Positions 1 to 12,200 of a stretch of 64,000 bases of DNA are shown here, in pieces (within the stretch, counting starts at the first letter, position 1; every line of letters starts with the position of its first letter). A program made the position numbers and the translations under genes. The stretch lies in assembly GCA_949825045.1 (NCBI GenBank), contig OX463824.1, forward strand, positions 32,582,001 to 32,646,000, given 5' to 3'. The notes beneath the pieces are model-generated. The model ran no database searches. It was not told where the DNA came from and worked only from the letters and a program-made list of their open reading frames with translations. Source of the DNA: Argyresthia goedartella (taxonomy: Eukaryota; Arthropoda; Insecta; Lepidoptera; Argyresthiidae).

Positions 1-2050
1 TTCAAAGGAGGTGATAATATCACTATGTTACAAGGTTATGGCTTAATCGATTGTCATTTAGTTTTGTCTATGCACTAAATTGTTCGTCGCCGAGTGTGAC
101 ATTGACTCAAACATATAGAACATACTCGTTATTTGTTATGTCTTCTTATGTATACATTTGGCCCTTCGAGCGGTATTTCGAATCTATAATTTTTGCGAAA
201 TCCATAGTGATCGCTAATCAATCATAAATTCTGTTTAGCTTCCTTCATTGTTGTAATGTTTGTAATAATAAGGATTACGGAGTTCATAATCCAGATAATG
301 AGCGCGCTTGCTTGTAGGAAATGCAATTATTAATAGATTTATTTCCTCTACACAGATTACATCCAAGCCTGTGCAAAAAAGCCTACATTAATAATTATAA
401 CCCTTTGAACACTCTTTTTAACCCCATTTATTTAAAAATGATTTTTGGCTAAGATAAAAAGAGTATCGAATTAGGAAGTTTAAAGTCATTAGATAAGGAT
501 ATAAGCGGTTCAACGCCAATTTTCGAAAAAGTTTTTTTCTTATAGTTTTTTAGTCTGGGTGAGGTCACCGGTGACCTATATGGCATTTAACGTGAAATTT
601 CCAAATCCCAGATAGAAATAGGATATCCAAAAACGGTCACAGTCAATAAACGTCAAGACAGTTTGTAAACAAACAAGTACCGGCAGTTATACTCGGCGCC
701 ACGACTAAAGAGCTTTGTCCTTGAATGCGCAGTAGTCACTTTTCACAAGTGTTTGGCGCGGGGAAGTGATGAGCGACGGGGGCGGTAGTCAGCGCCGGCA
801 CCTGATTCGTTGATCAGTCGCTTCCCGATGCCCGCACAGAAAGCGCGTCTCGAAGCTTCTTGAGTACAGTCGCATACAATATTACCCAACGTTATCTTTC
901 GCCCCGGTCGAAAATGCCGAAAAATAAAGTACTGACTAGGCAAGCTAGAAAAATGGTTTACGATGTGAACTGTTATATCAAAAAAGAGTCTGTTATATCA
1001 TTACTGTCAGATGAATAATATTTTTTGTGTTAAAAACTTAATTGTGGTTTAATTGTTACAAATTATTAGTCAGCGGGAAGAAAAGAGTGTGCAGGACTAT
1101 TACTACAAGTATCTATATTCACTAGGCCCTAGTGACTAGGGGCATTCTATGCTAGGGGGTTATTTATATATAGGTTTCAACCTTGACGTTAACAAATGTT
1201 GTCAATAGAGAGTACCTATAGTTTATTTGACACAAAGTCCATTATTTACATCGGCTAATATCCCAATCAACAAAATATCAAACAGAGAAAAAATAGAAGT
1301 GAAGAAAGTCCTGAACACTCATTCCTTCACACTAACCCTAAAAACGCACTTCGGAATTATGCCGCGACTGTACACATGCGCAGTAATCCCCGCCAGTTTC
1401 TCCGAGAGCTCTTTATTCGTGGCGCCGAGTGTACTCAGCGATTAATATGTATTAACCTCAGTAATACAAGCCTAGAAGATACAATAATTCGAAACCTTTT
1501 TAAGAGGAATAAATACAGAACCTATTGAAGAGAAGTAAACAAAAGCATGAACTCGGAGTCAATTAATTAAAAATAAAACTTACCAGCCAAGCGATTGGAA
1601 GACAGCGGCGATCTGATTTTCGTTATTTCGTACTACTCCAACTCTTCATAACACTACAAAGAGTTTCACTGCACTGTACAGCAAATGTTTGACTAAATAC
1701 TGCACTTTTTGCAATTTGATTAGTTTATTATCACGCGTTGTGTAGTCGCGAGTGCGTCTTTCGTAAATATGGGGCCGCGGACAATGGAGTCGCGCGCATG
1801 CGTGCGGCGCGTCCAATGGCTGACGCGATACTGGCGGGGTTTGTGGAGTTTTCACTGGCACGGCTTTGTTTGAAGGGTCTAAACCATGAAGGTGTGGGAA
1901 AATTCAAGAGACTGATGTGATTTAAACCTATAATATGTGAAAAGAATTTCTGTCCAGTCGCATCAGATATTGTGTGAGCACGCAGAGAGCAAGGTACTCC
2001 AATATATCTACACATGTCAACATCCATGGTGACGCTCAGGATGTTATCAG
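1..2050. other. 3' flank of Nup133, no convincing gene
   Basis: AT-rich DNA with GC-rich islets near 740-860 and 1740-1860. I see no multi-exon coding signal. An inverted-repeat element remnant occupies about 691-1430. The ORFs around 1731-2060 are short, overlap on both strands and look like chance frames in a CpG-rich stretch. Confidence 0.5.
691..1430 (+). mobile_element. Inverted-repeat DNA element remnant with 34-codon ORF
   Basis: Arms at 691-714 and 1407-1430 are inverted copies with one mismatch in 24 (core ACTCGGCGCCACGA). Between them, ATG at 914 opens a 34-residue frame (MPKNKVLTRQARKMVYDV...) ending at 1018. It is basic at the N terminus and resembles the start of insect DNA-transposon proteins that begin with a helix-turn-helix; this resemblance is an impression only. 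True ends and target-site duplications were not found. Confidence 0.35.
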
Positions 2051-2308
2051 ACGACCACAATGGCCGAGTCGTCAGTGACCCTGCCTACGAAGCTAAGGGT
2101 CCCGGGTTCGAGTCCCGGTGGGGTCAAATATTTGTATGGTGAGAATGGATGTTTGTACCCCAGTCATGGTTGTTTATATATCTAAGAATAATATTTATCT
2201 ATATAAGTATGTGTATCGTTGACTAGTACCCAAGATACAGGGAATCCTAGTTCGGGGCTAGATCAATGTGTGTCAATAGTGTCCAAGGTACTATGTTCTT
2301 ATGTTCTG
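2051..2308 (+). mobile_element. tRNA-derived SINE, family A, copy 1
   Basis: A tRNA-like head carries an A-box-like TGGCCGAGTCGTCAG and a B box GGTTCGAGTCC. About 180 bp of body follows, ending near a TATGTTCTTATG repeat. A second copy of the same body lies inverted at 10716-10967. It would be transcribed by RNA polymerase III and mobilised by a non-LTR element. Confidence 0.75.
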
Positions 2309-2680
2309 CTAGTTTTGATGATGATGATGTTACAAAAGGCGAATCATAGAGTTAAATCGGTCAAAATGAGATTTTTTGCGGCTTGAATCCCATTCAAGCA
2401 TCGCATCTGTCAAAAAAAATAGTAACAGGGTCAATATACAGGGTGACATTTAATTCGCTGACTTCCACAATAAACATATGATCGCAAATGAAAAAAAAAC
2501 GTCCCTCAGTACATTGACTCGATCAGCTGATTACAATTTACTATAGGACACCCAATATTTTTTCGTTTGCGGCCATGTTTCTTGGGGAAAGTTGTTCATA
2601 TTAATGGATACCATTAATCATTAAAATATGTTCAGGTAATTAAATTTCAGCTATATAAACAATTGAATGTTATTGATGTA

Positions 2681-2694
2681 TTTATTTATTTATT
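2681..2694 (-). terminator. Candidate Nup133 poly(A) signals
   Basis: Three overlapping AATAAA hexamers on the minus strand, about 370 nt past the Nup133 stop and the best polyadenylation signal downstream. This would make 2681-3059 the 3' UTR. Cleavage site not determinable. Confidence 0.5.
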
Positions 2695-3059
2695 TAGTAC
2701 AAAATATAACTTTTAAGACGGCCAGCAATACAAAGACAGCTAAAAAAATTAAATTAAACTTATAAACTAATTGCATCAGTCTGTTTTGTGGTTTCATTCG
2801 CATTTTAGGCTTCTTTACATAGAGGCCTGTTTCACACACTCACTTTAACCGAACTACCATTATTAGATTCAACTTTTTAACCAAATTCAACGGAGCCGCA
2901 CAGAACACAGTATTTTAACATAATGTACTCACTCAATATTCACACACAGTTCCTTAAACTCACAGATATCAATCAGCTTTTTAATCAGTCACTGGGGCCC
3001 GATTCAGAACACAATGGAGAGACATTGAGTGACGAGACGATGTGGAACAACCCGCATGT

Positions 3060-3253
3060 TTATATGTCGACAGACACCGTCGGTGGCGGCGGCGGTGGCG
3101 GCGAGCGCGCGGTGCCGGCGCCGGCGTCGGCGTCGAGACACTCGTAGCCGTACCTGATGAGGTACTGGGTGTTGGGCGAGGACACCAACTCGGCCAGCTG
3201 CGGCGCTGTTAGCACGTCTTCTACGGGAGGCAGTAGGAGCTCCAGGTCGCCGC
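3060..3253 (-). CDS. Nup133: Nup133 exon 23 (stop codon)
   Basis: Residues 1056-1119. DLELLLPPVEDVLTAPQLAE and QYLIRYGYE match the family C terminus (YLPEVKDLLQADQLGSL and FVLKANYEYY). A 27-residue tail with seven consecutive prolines then runs to the TAA at 3062-3060. Human NUP133 ends about five residues after the conserved block, so the Pro-rich tail is extra. Acceptor TTCCTACGCAG. Confidence 0.95.
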
Positions 3254-6200
3254 CTGCGTAGGAAGAGGTGGTACAGGGTTACATATAGGTGCATTTACAT
3301 ATAGGTCCTTTCGGCATAAGCGTGAAGGGGTGCTGCAAACAGCGACGGGTCAAACATAATAGTAGTTTATGTGACAGCTACATAATGGAGGGCATTAATA
3401 CTCGAGAGTGGCGAGTTTCATAATAATATCACTCGAGAGTTTTAATGCCTAATTATGTTCAGTTACATACACTAGTTTATCTACACAGATAGCATAAGCT
3501 CTCTTTGATGTGTTCAGGAACCGCATGTTTGCCCGGCATTGTGGCTCTGCAGTTGTTTAGCTTGTTCTTTAGTACCAACTTCACGCAGACGGGCGTCGGC
3601 GTTCGAAATTTGAATGTCAGTACCAACTTCACAGACAAAGTAGGGGCGGCACGAAGGCGGGCGTCGGCGTTCGAAATTTTAATGTCATAATATGTAGAAA
3701 AATTACACATTATGGTCATAATGTGTAATTTTTCAGATAAGAAATGAGTTTTTACCAAATAGTTTAACATTATGCTGATCGTGCAGTTTTTGTACGCAGT
3801 AAAGAGGGTTTATGATACGTGTGTAGATAAAGATAGTAACACGTCAGAAGCCAGCATAACGACAGCAACAGAATGGTTCTCCATCATCATCACGATCATC
3901 GACTCCGCCGCGCGAAAGACTCTCCTCTCTAGTGCCGACCCTCACAGTCCTGTGCCTCAACAGATATGTAGAGGCTTTTTAAGGGGCTATTGGAGACATC
4001 CTTTTGAATAATTTCGAAACTGAGTCGATCAGAGCTACTACTACTCCATATTGATTTAACGGCCAGGCAGATCAACCAGATGAAGAATGTGAGCTGGTCA
4101 GCCATTCAATGTCACCCTAGTCCAGTGGAGGGTGGTGGGTGGCCGAGCAGACGGTGTGCACTCACCCATGACATGCACGAGCTCCACCAGCCGGAAGAAC
4201 AGCAGCTGCTGCAGCTCCGAGCGCGCGTCCGAGCTCGCTTCCGTGGAGGCGCGCAGGCGAGGGTCGCGCAGCAGGCATGCGCACCACACCTGCACAGATA
4301 CACGTATATCATACATAACACCTGGGACCCGATGTAATAAAACATAGACACATACACATAAACATACACATATTTAGACGTCTATTATTTACAATCTCGC
4401 CTGTCGTGCAGGGGATGCGGCTTCGATCCCCGATAGATCTGATGATGATGTTGATGGTCCTGACCGTTCTCGGTCTCAGCGACTTTATTGGCTATCGAAA
4501 GCTTCGTTGGTGTGCCGAGCGGTAAGCCTACCTTGGCTTAGAACGTTGACACAGGCGACAAGACAGTATTCCGCGAACGTACGTGTAGGTTTTGGTCCGC
4601 CTGGGTGTGAGTAGTCTGTCGTTGGTTTCGTCGCGTTAAGCATCAGGGTCAGTCCTCCGTATCCTTTCAAACTTGACCAACCAACCAGTCAGTCTCCATT
4701 CAGGTCAGCAAAAAAGGCAAATATCAACTAACTCTCCTTCTAACTTGCTACTCCTGAGCAGTACTCTTCCTGAGGAGTTTGTCCTATGTATGCTGTTTAA
4801 GTCCGTCCAGGTTTTGTCCATTTCTTGTCATCTTACCTTAACAGTGCCAGACCTCAATCAGTATTGTCTAGGGCGGCCTAGCGTTTTGGAGGTCTTTTGC
4901 TTCCAATCCAAATGAGGTACAGAACATTCTAGCAAATATACAGACAGAGCCAAGACAACAAAAACCTCTGGTATTCAGCTGACTCACCTGCAGCCGCAGT
5001 TCGTCGCGTCGCTCCATGTCCTGTATGAAGTCGGTGAGGTCGAGCGCCTTCTTGTAGTCGTACTCAGTGAGGGAGCCGCAATCCGAATCTATGTACATCT
5101 GTTGAGTATTCAATATATAAACTGGTGGCCCTGTGAACTAATGAAAGCACCTGGTATACGTACATGGAGTATGAAAGTAGCCGCACCAATAACTTTGTAA
5201 ACAACATTTTGCGGTCTAAATCTAAACCAAGCCATTGACTTTTACCAACATTATATAGCCTGTTATTTTCACGGTCTCTACAAATCCAACGACACCTCAT
5301 TTTGTTAAAATCCGTCAAACTGTTTGGACTGTATCGGTTTTTTGTAATTTAAAAACCCCTACATCACCGCCATTTCGAAATACATCCGAAAACTGAAACG
5401 ACAAAAAATTTCACACCTTTTATTCGGAAAAGTAAGTTTTGCTCCTGCTTAAAATTTATGAATTTTTCGTAATATTTAAAAAAAAATACAGAATAAATTA
5501 TATTTTTTACTGAAATCAAAACTATCGATGACTATTATTGTGATATAATGAATATTGATATCCGAAACCATTGTAATATTCGATTCGATTATTTTTACAC
5601 ATCGGTAAAAGTAGTGGTAAAGGAATATTTTATCTGTGGTGACCTTTCCCTAAACCTTCACAATCCGCCATTATAAAAAAAAGTTTTGTTTACGTTGTTC
5701 GATTACTGTGAAAATATAATTCAAAGTATAGTTATTTTTTTTAGAGCATTTAAGTAGAATCCTTCCCTTCACTCTGGATTCAATGTACCGCCCTCGCCGT
5801 ATACACATCATTTTGCTCTCTTGTGACACAAATTACTATTACAACGCCCATGACGAAAAAAAATTTGCTCCTGAGTGACACATACAACTTTTCACAGCGA
5901 TTATGAGGAAAATTTAAATTAAATGCTCTAAAAAAACTATACTTTCACCGCTTTTACATTAATCGAACAATGTAAACAAAACTTTTTTAATAATGGCGGA
6001 TTGTGAAGGATTAGGGAAAGGTCACCACAGATAAAATATTCCTGTATACTTTTACCTATGTATATCTTCCTTATACACAAGTAGTTCAGTGAATCAGAGC
6101 CCACCAAAAGATGATTATATAGAGTCTTCAGCCTGCAGTCCCCTTTCGACTATAACTTTTGAAGAGTCTATAGTACGAGATAAACTTAGGAAATTAGACC

Positions 6201-9200
6201 CTAACAAGGGCCCAGGCTCCGACAATATTCCACCTTTGTTTGTAAAGCGTTGCGCTGATGTCCTTTCATGGCCTCTAACCTTAATATACACAGTCAGGTC
6301 ATAAGTTCTGTCACACAATAAAAACTTTTGAATTTAGAACGCTGGCCACAAAAAAGTTTATTGAATTCGAATTTCGAATTTTTCATGAAAATAAAAATGT
6401 GCACTTTTTAGAATTTTCCTCATTTTTAAATATGGAATGGACACTTAAAGAAGACCGTGTCGCAGTTATTGCGTTGCATCGTTGCGGTTACGCGCCAATT
6501 CAGATTTTCGACTTACTGAAAAATTTGAATATAAATAAAAGATTCGTTTATCGTACCATAAAACGATACAATGAAGACTCTAGTGTAGATGACAGGTCAA
6601 GAAGTGGTCGCCCTCGCTCTGTTAGGACTCCAGCAGTGATAAAAGCTGTGAAGGCGCGAATTCAAAGAAATCCCATACGTAAGCAGAAACTGTTGGCCCT
6701 TCAGATGGGGTTAAGCAGGACCACGGTGAAATGGGTGTTAAATGAAGACTTAGGGCTTAGGGCATATCGAAGAAAAACAGGACATCGTTTGGATGCTCGT
6801 TTAATGGACCTGAGACTGAAGAGATGCCGCGCTTTGTTGAAGCGGTACGCGGGAAAAAAGCATCGGGAAATTCTTTTTTCGGATGAAAACATTTTCACCG
6901 TGGAAGAGAGCTACAACAAACAAAATGATAAGGTGTACGCACACAGCAGTGAAGAAGCGAGCAACCGTATTCCGCGTGTCCAACGAGGTCATTTTCCATC
7001 CTCGCTCATGGTTTGGTTGGGAGTCTCTTATTGGGGCTTAACTGAGGTACATTTTTGTGAGAAAGGCGTAAAAACGAATGCAGTTGTGTATCAAAATACA
7101 GTCCTCAAGAACCTTGTGGAACCTGTTTCTCATACCATGTTTAATAACAGGCACTGGGTATTCCAACAAGATTCTGCGCCAGCTCATAGAGCGAAAAGCA
7201 CACAAGACTGGCTGGCGGCGCGTGAAATCGACTTCATCCGGCACAAAGACAGGCCCTCCTCCAGTCCAGATTTGAGTCCGTTAGATTACAAGATATGGCA
7301 ACACTTGGAGGAAAAGGCCTGCTCAAAGCCTCATCCTGATTTGGAGTCACTCAAGGCATCCTTGATTAAGGCAGCCGCCGATATTGACATGGACCTCGTT
7401 CGTGCTGCGATAGACGACTGGCCGCGCAGAATACAGGCCTGTATTCAAAATCGCGGGGGTCATTTTGAATAAACTTTATTACCATAAGAATCTATGTTTT
7501 ATTAAGTTCATTTTGCTATATAAATATTTACATAAATAATAAACATGTCTAAATTATTTCATATTGCACATGTGACAGAACTTATGACCTGACTATGTAT
7601 AGCCATTCGTTGAGGTCAGGTGTTTTTCCCGCTCGGTGGAAAATGGGAAAGATCGTACCCATACCTAAGGATGGTATCAGCAAAGATGTGTGTAAATACA
7701 GACCTATCACTATTCTTCCTACCTTTGCAAAGATATTCGAGGTTATAATATACCCAAGTCTAAATTTTCATGTCTTCCCTCAGCTCTCTAATAGACAGCA
7801 CGGCTTTGTTCAAGGCAGGTCAACCAACTCTAATCTTGTCGCATTCGCAGATCGACTGGCTGAGTTTGTGGACAAGCGTGAACAAGTGGATGCTGTATAT
7901 ACAGATTTCAGCAAAGCATTTGATAAGGTGGACTTTGATATCTTAGTACACAAACTCAAATGTTACGGCGTGCTTAACCCTATGTTGGACTGGATACAAT
8001 CTTACTTGACAGAACGAAAATCATATGTGGTAGTCAACGGCACACAATCGGAACCTTTCAGCGTAACGTCAGGCGTCCCACAGGGGTCCCATCTGGGTCC
8101 CCTGTTGTTTATAATATTTATAAACGATATTGTAGATTGTTTCCAACACGCTGAACCATACATGTTTGCCGACAACCTAAAACTACTCAAAGCCGTCACT
8201 AACGATTTGGATGCACATGATCTACATCAAGATCTTAGCAAACTATACCAATGGTGTGTACTTAATGGGATGGAGCTTAATCCGAGTAAGTGCCACCATG
8301 TGTCCTTCACACGTAATACCAAAGTCATTTCGACTCAATACAATATTGACGGCACAAAACTAGAACAGGTTAACATCATTCGAGACCTTGGTATCCTGGT
8401 TGACAGCCAACTTAGTTTTACTCCTCACATAGCTAGTATAACAACGAAGGTATCTAAAATACTAGGTTTCCTCTTAAGAGCTTCCAAACCTTTTAGAGAT
8501 GCCAAAACGAAGATATTGCTTTTTAACACGCTAGTTCGATCTGTTCTGGAGTACTGCTCACAGGCATGGAGCCCATTCTATCAGGTTCACAAGGATACAA
8601 TAGAAAGAGCTCAAAAAAGATTTGTATGGTATCTTGCACACACTACCTATAAGGATCTCCAACTTCGCTCATATAAGGAAAGATTAGCACACTTCCAAAT
8701 GACATCTCTTGCTGTCAGAAGGCAAATACTAGACATGACATTCATGTACAAGGTGCTTAACGGCAAAATAAAGTGTCCACAATTGTTCCACTCCTTCAGC
8801 ATAAACGTTCCAAACAGGCTCCCACGACTTGGTACCTACAAACTCCTCAGAGAGCGTCCTTGGAAAACTAACCTCGGTCTCAATGCCCCCATCACCAGAA
8901 TGACACGCCTTTACAACACTATGCACAAGAACACAGAATTGGATATAGACGTATTCAACGATAGACTTGGCTCGTTTAGATCCAAGGTCGAGTCTCATTT
9001 ATCCCACGTACCCCAATAATTAATTATAATTAAAATAGTAATAGTAATAACAATAATAATAGTAATTAAATAATAACAATTGTAAATAAATGATATCTTA
9101 CTTACAATAATAGCTGTAATAATACCAAATAATACCAAATGTCGAATTTGCATGTTGTGTTTACCTTTAAGTAGATGAACATCTAGCACTAATGTAATAA

Positions 9201-12200
9201 TTAATATATATGAATGTCTTATTGTATCATCTGTTGGTGAACCTTAAACAATAAAATAAAATAAAAAATAAAATAAATATAAAAATAATCGAATCGAATC
9301 TTACAATGGTTTCGGATATCAATATTCATTATATCACAATAACAGTCATCGATAGTTTTGATTTCAGTAAAACATATAATTTATTGTGACATTTTTTTAA
9401 ATATTACGCAAAATTCATAAATTTTCATATAAAGTTGTTAAAGTTAAAACTTGAAACATGTTCATTTTTAATCGACTACGATGAAATTACAAACGATTAT
9501 TTTATTAAGATCTGTGTTCAATTGGCACATTGCTGAAATGCTACATGCCAATGAATAAATAAAAAAATTAGCTTGAACAGAAAAGTAGCATTTTGCTCTC
9601 TCGTCGTGGAGCAAAACTTACTTTTCCGAATGAAAGGTGTGAAATAGTTATTTGCTCCTGAGTGACACATACAACTTTTCACACCGACTATGAGGAAAAT
9701 TTTAATTAAATGCTCTAATAAAAACTATACTTTCAATTATACTTTCACCACTTTTACAGTAATCGAACAATGTAAACAAATTTTTTTTTTATAATGGCGG
9801 ATTGTAAAGGATTAGGGTAAGGTCACCACAGATAAAATATTCCTGTCTACTTTTATCAAAGTGTAAAAATAATCGAATCGAATATTACAATGGTTTCGGA
9901 TATCAATATTCATTATATCACAATAACAGTCATTTCAATAAAACATATAATTTATTGTGACATTTTTTTTAAATATTACGAAAAATTCATAAATTTTCAT
10001 ACAAGTTAAAACTTGAAACATATTCGTTTTTAATCGACTACGATGAAATTACAATCGATTATTTTGTTAAAACCTGTGTCCAATTGGCACATTGCGTAAA
10101 TGCTACTTAACCATCGTCATTTTTTGCCACTTCTCTACATTGGACCACTGTGAGAGAAGAAGGGCGTAGAAACTCGCACAGTTATGCCCCAGATGTAATC
10201 GTTGATAGTTGATACCTGCAGCAACTCCTCAGCATTATGCACCCGAGTGTCCTTGGCGTCCAGGCCGTGCTGCAGACGGATGTCGCGCGGCAGGGCGGCG
10301 TGATGGGCGGCGAGCGCCAGGCGGGCCTCGGCGCGGCGCCAGGCGGCGGTGGGCGGGGGCGGCGGGGCGGGCGCGGCGGCCAGGCACAGCTTGGCCAGCG
10401 AGGACATCGTCTGCGCAAGTAGAGGGGAAGGATAGGTTAGCCCCTAAACACATGTTTCTCAAACATGCTTGGAAATGTGAGCATTCTTGTGACGACCATT
10501 TTTTAGATAAATCGAACTTTCTGTACTGCATTGCTGTCCGGTCAGTGTTACGCGTAGCTGCCGGTTAAACATGAATGAAAATCCTTAACTGTAGTATTTA
10601 TAAAACTAGAACGATATTTTTCCTCGGCACTATTGCAACCAAGAAGGTAACTTATCAAAGGTTTTAATTAAATTTTGAATAGGCTTCCAAATACAATGAT
10701 GAAAAAAAACTTATTAATACCTTGGGCACTATTTACACACATTGATCTAGCCCCAAACTAGGATTCCCTGTATCTTGGGTACTAGACAACGATACATATA
10801 CTTATATAGATAAACATTATACTTATCTAAGGATAAACAACCATAACTAGGGTACAAACATCCGTTCTCATCAAACGAATATTTGCCCCGGGGCTCGAAC
10901 CCGGAACACTTGGCTTTGTAGGCAGTGTCTCTGCCGACTCGGCCATTCGGGTCGTCACAAACACGAATATATTGATGCGGAAATACAAAATACGACATTT
11001 ATTTTGTTTGGATTAAGTACTTATTACTCTGTTTGAATTCCCTCGCATTATTTGAGAAAAGGACTATACAAGCCTCGGCCACAATCAGTTATTGCAGCAC
11101 AGTCCTGTTGTGCCCTTGTTGCCGGCCGCTGCAGTAATGTACTATTGCTTCATCATCATTAGGCCTAACAAATCCTAACATAGAGAGCCTTAATCGTCTC
11201 TTTGAGAGAGAATAAACAGAAGGGAAGCACCACGTTTTTTCCCATAGAAGATGGCACAGGCATGACAAAGAAGCTAACCATAGGAACAATCGAGCACACA
11301 CTTACCGTCATTCTGCTAACGGAGTCTATCTCCTGTTCTGCTAACTGCAGCAACGTGTCCGCGGCGCCGACGTAGTCCCTGTAAAACGGCCATCTCATCA
11401 AATATTGCCCTATTCCGATAAAAATAAAAGTAACCAATTTTTATTGAGGCAAGAAATATATATAGTTTCAATTATCTCATTAGAAAAGGCGACCGCCGCT
11501 CACTGCTTATAGTATCATCACTGCGAGGTGTCAGACAGGCGACCCCAGCATACTAGTATATTTGAATCAGTATTGGAGGATGTCTTGAGAGTAGCTTCTA
11601 GTAGTAACAAAGAAGTAGTCATTTGCGGTGACTATAATATAGACTTGCTGGTGGATTTCCCCCCCCCCCCCCCCCCCCGTTGCATACTAAATTAATAATA
11701 TTTTTTAAATCATTAAATTGTTTAAAGCCTGATCACAGTGGGCAAATTGTCAACTTAGAAGTAGATTCGAAATCACTGGAACCAGTCTTGTGTAGGCCAA
11801 TCACAAAAAATAAATTGAATCATTTCTACACCTACTCAAAATAATAATCAAAAAGCGAATGATCACTATACGGACTTATTCAATAAACTTTCAAATAGTT
11901 TTGAAAACAATTTTAAATTACATAATCTTAAAAATGGCGAAAGTAAAGTAGGGTTTAGTGAATGGGCAACAAAAGGAATTTGTAAAAGTAGGCATACACT
12001 TGATGGCAAAAAAACATCTACACATGACCCAATTTTTATTCAACATGTAAAATTATATTCAAAAATATTTAGGGCCGTCTGCCATAATGCTGAGTGCGAA
12101 CACATAAAAACGAAGATTCTTACATCGTCGAATAAAAGTAAAATAATTTGGAATATCATAAATAGAGAAACAGTTAAAACAAAATCAGGAGACCGTAGCT

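Larger units (their letters stand above)
6089..9019 (+). pseudogene. Jockey-type reverse transcriptase, split by mariner
   Basis: Two segments, 6089-6286 and 7600-9019, are in frame once the mariner insert and one TA are ignored. The first has DPNKGPGSDNIPP, the second KYRPITILPTFAK, DFSKAFDKV, GVPQGSHLGPLLF and the C-terminal thumb region, ending at TAA 9019. The catalytic motif reads FADN (8165-8176) instead of FADD, which should abolish polymerase activity. Assignment to the Jockey/CR1 group is by motif style. Confidence 0.85.
6058..9283 (+). mobile_element. 5'-truncated Jockey-type non-LTR retrotransposon
   Basis: An RT-bearing non-LTR element on the plus strand (antisense to Nup133) ending in an AATAAAATAAA-type tail just before 9284. 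It lies inside the FB repeat and is itself split by a mariner element at 6289-7597. The 5' end lacks the endonuclease. Confidence 0.85.

Noticed and set aside
1731..2060. Overlapping ORFs on both strands as a neighbouring gene
   Set aside because: No domain, no splice context, and frames arise from a short CpG-rich patch.
2051..2130. Functional tRNA gene
   Set aside because: A and B boxes are present but no clean cloverleaf; it continues into a SINE body that has another copy at 10716-10967.
10209..10568. 119-residue plus-strand Arg/Gly-rich ORF
   Set aside because: Antisense to GC-rich Nup133 exon 20.
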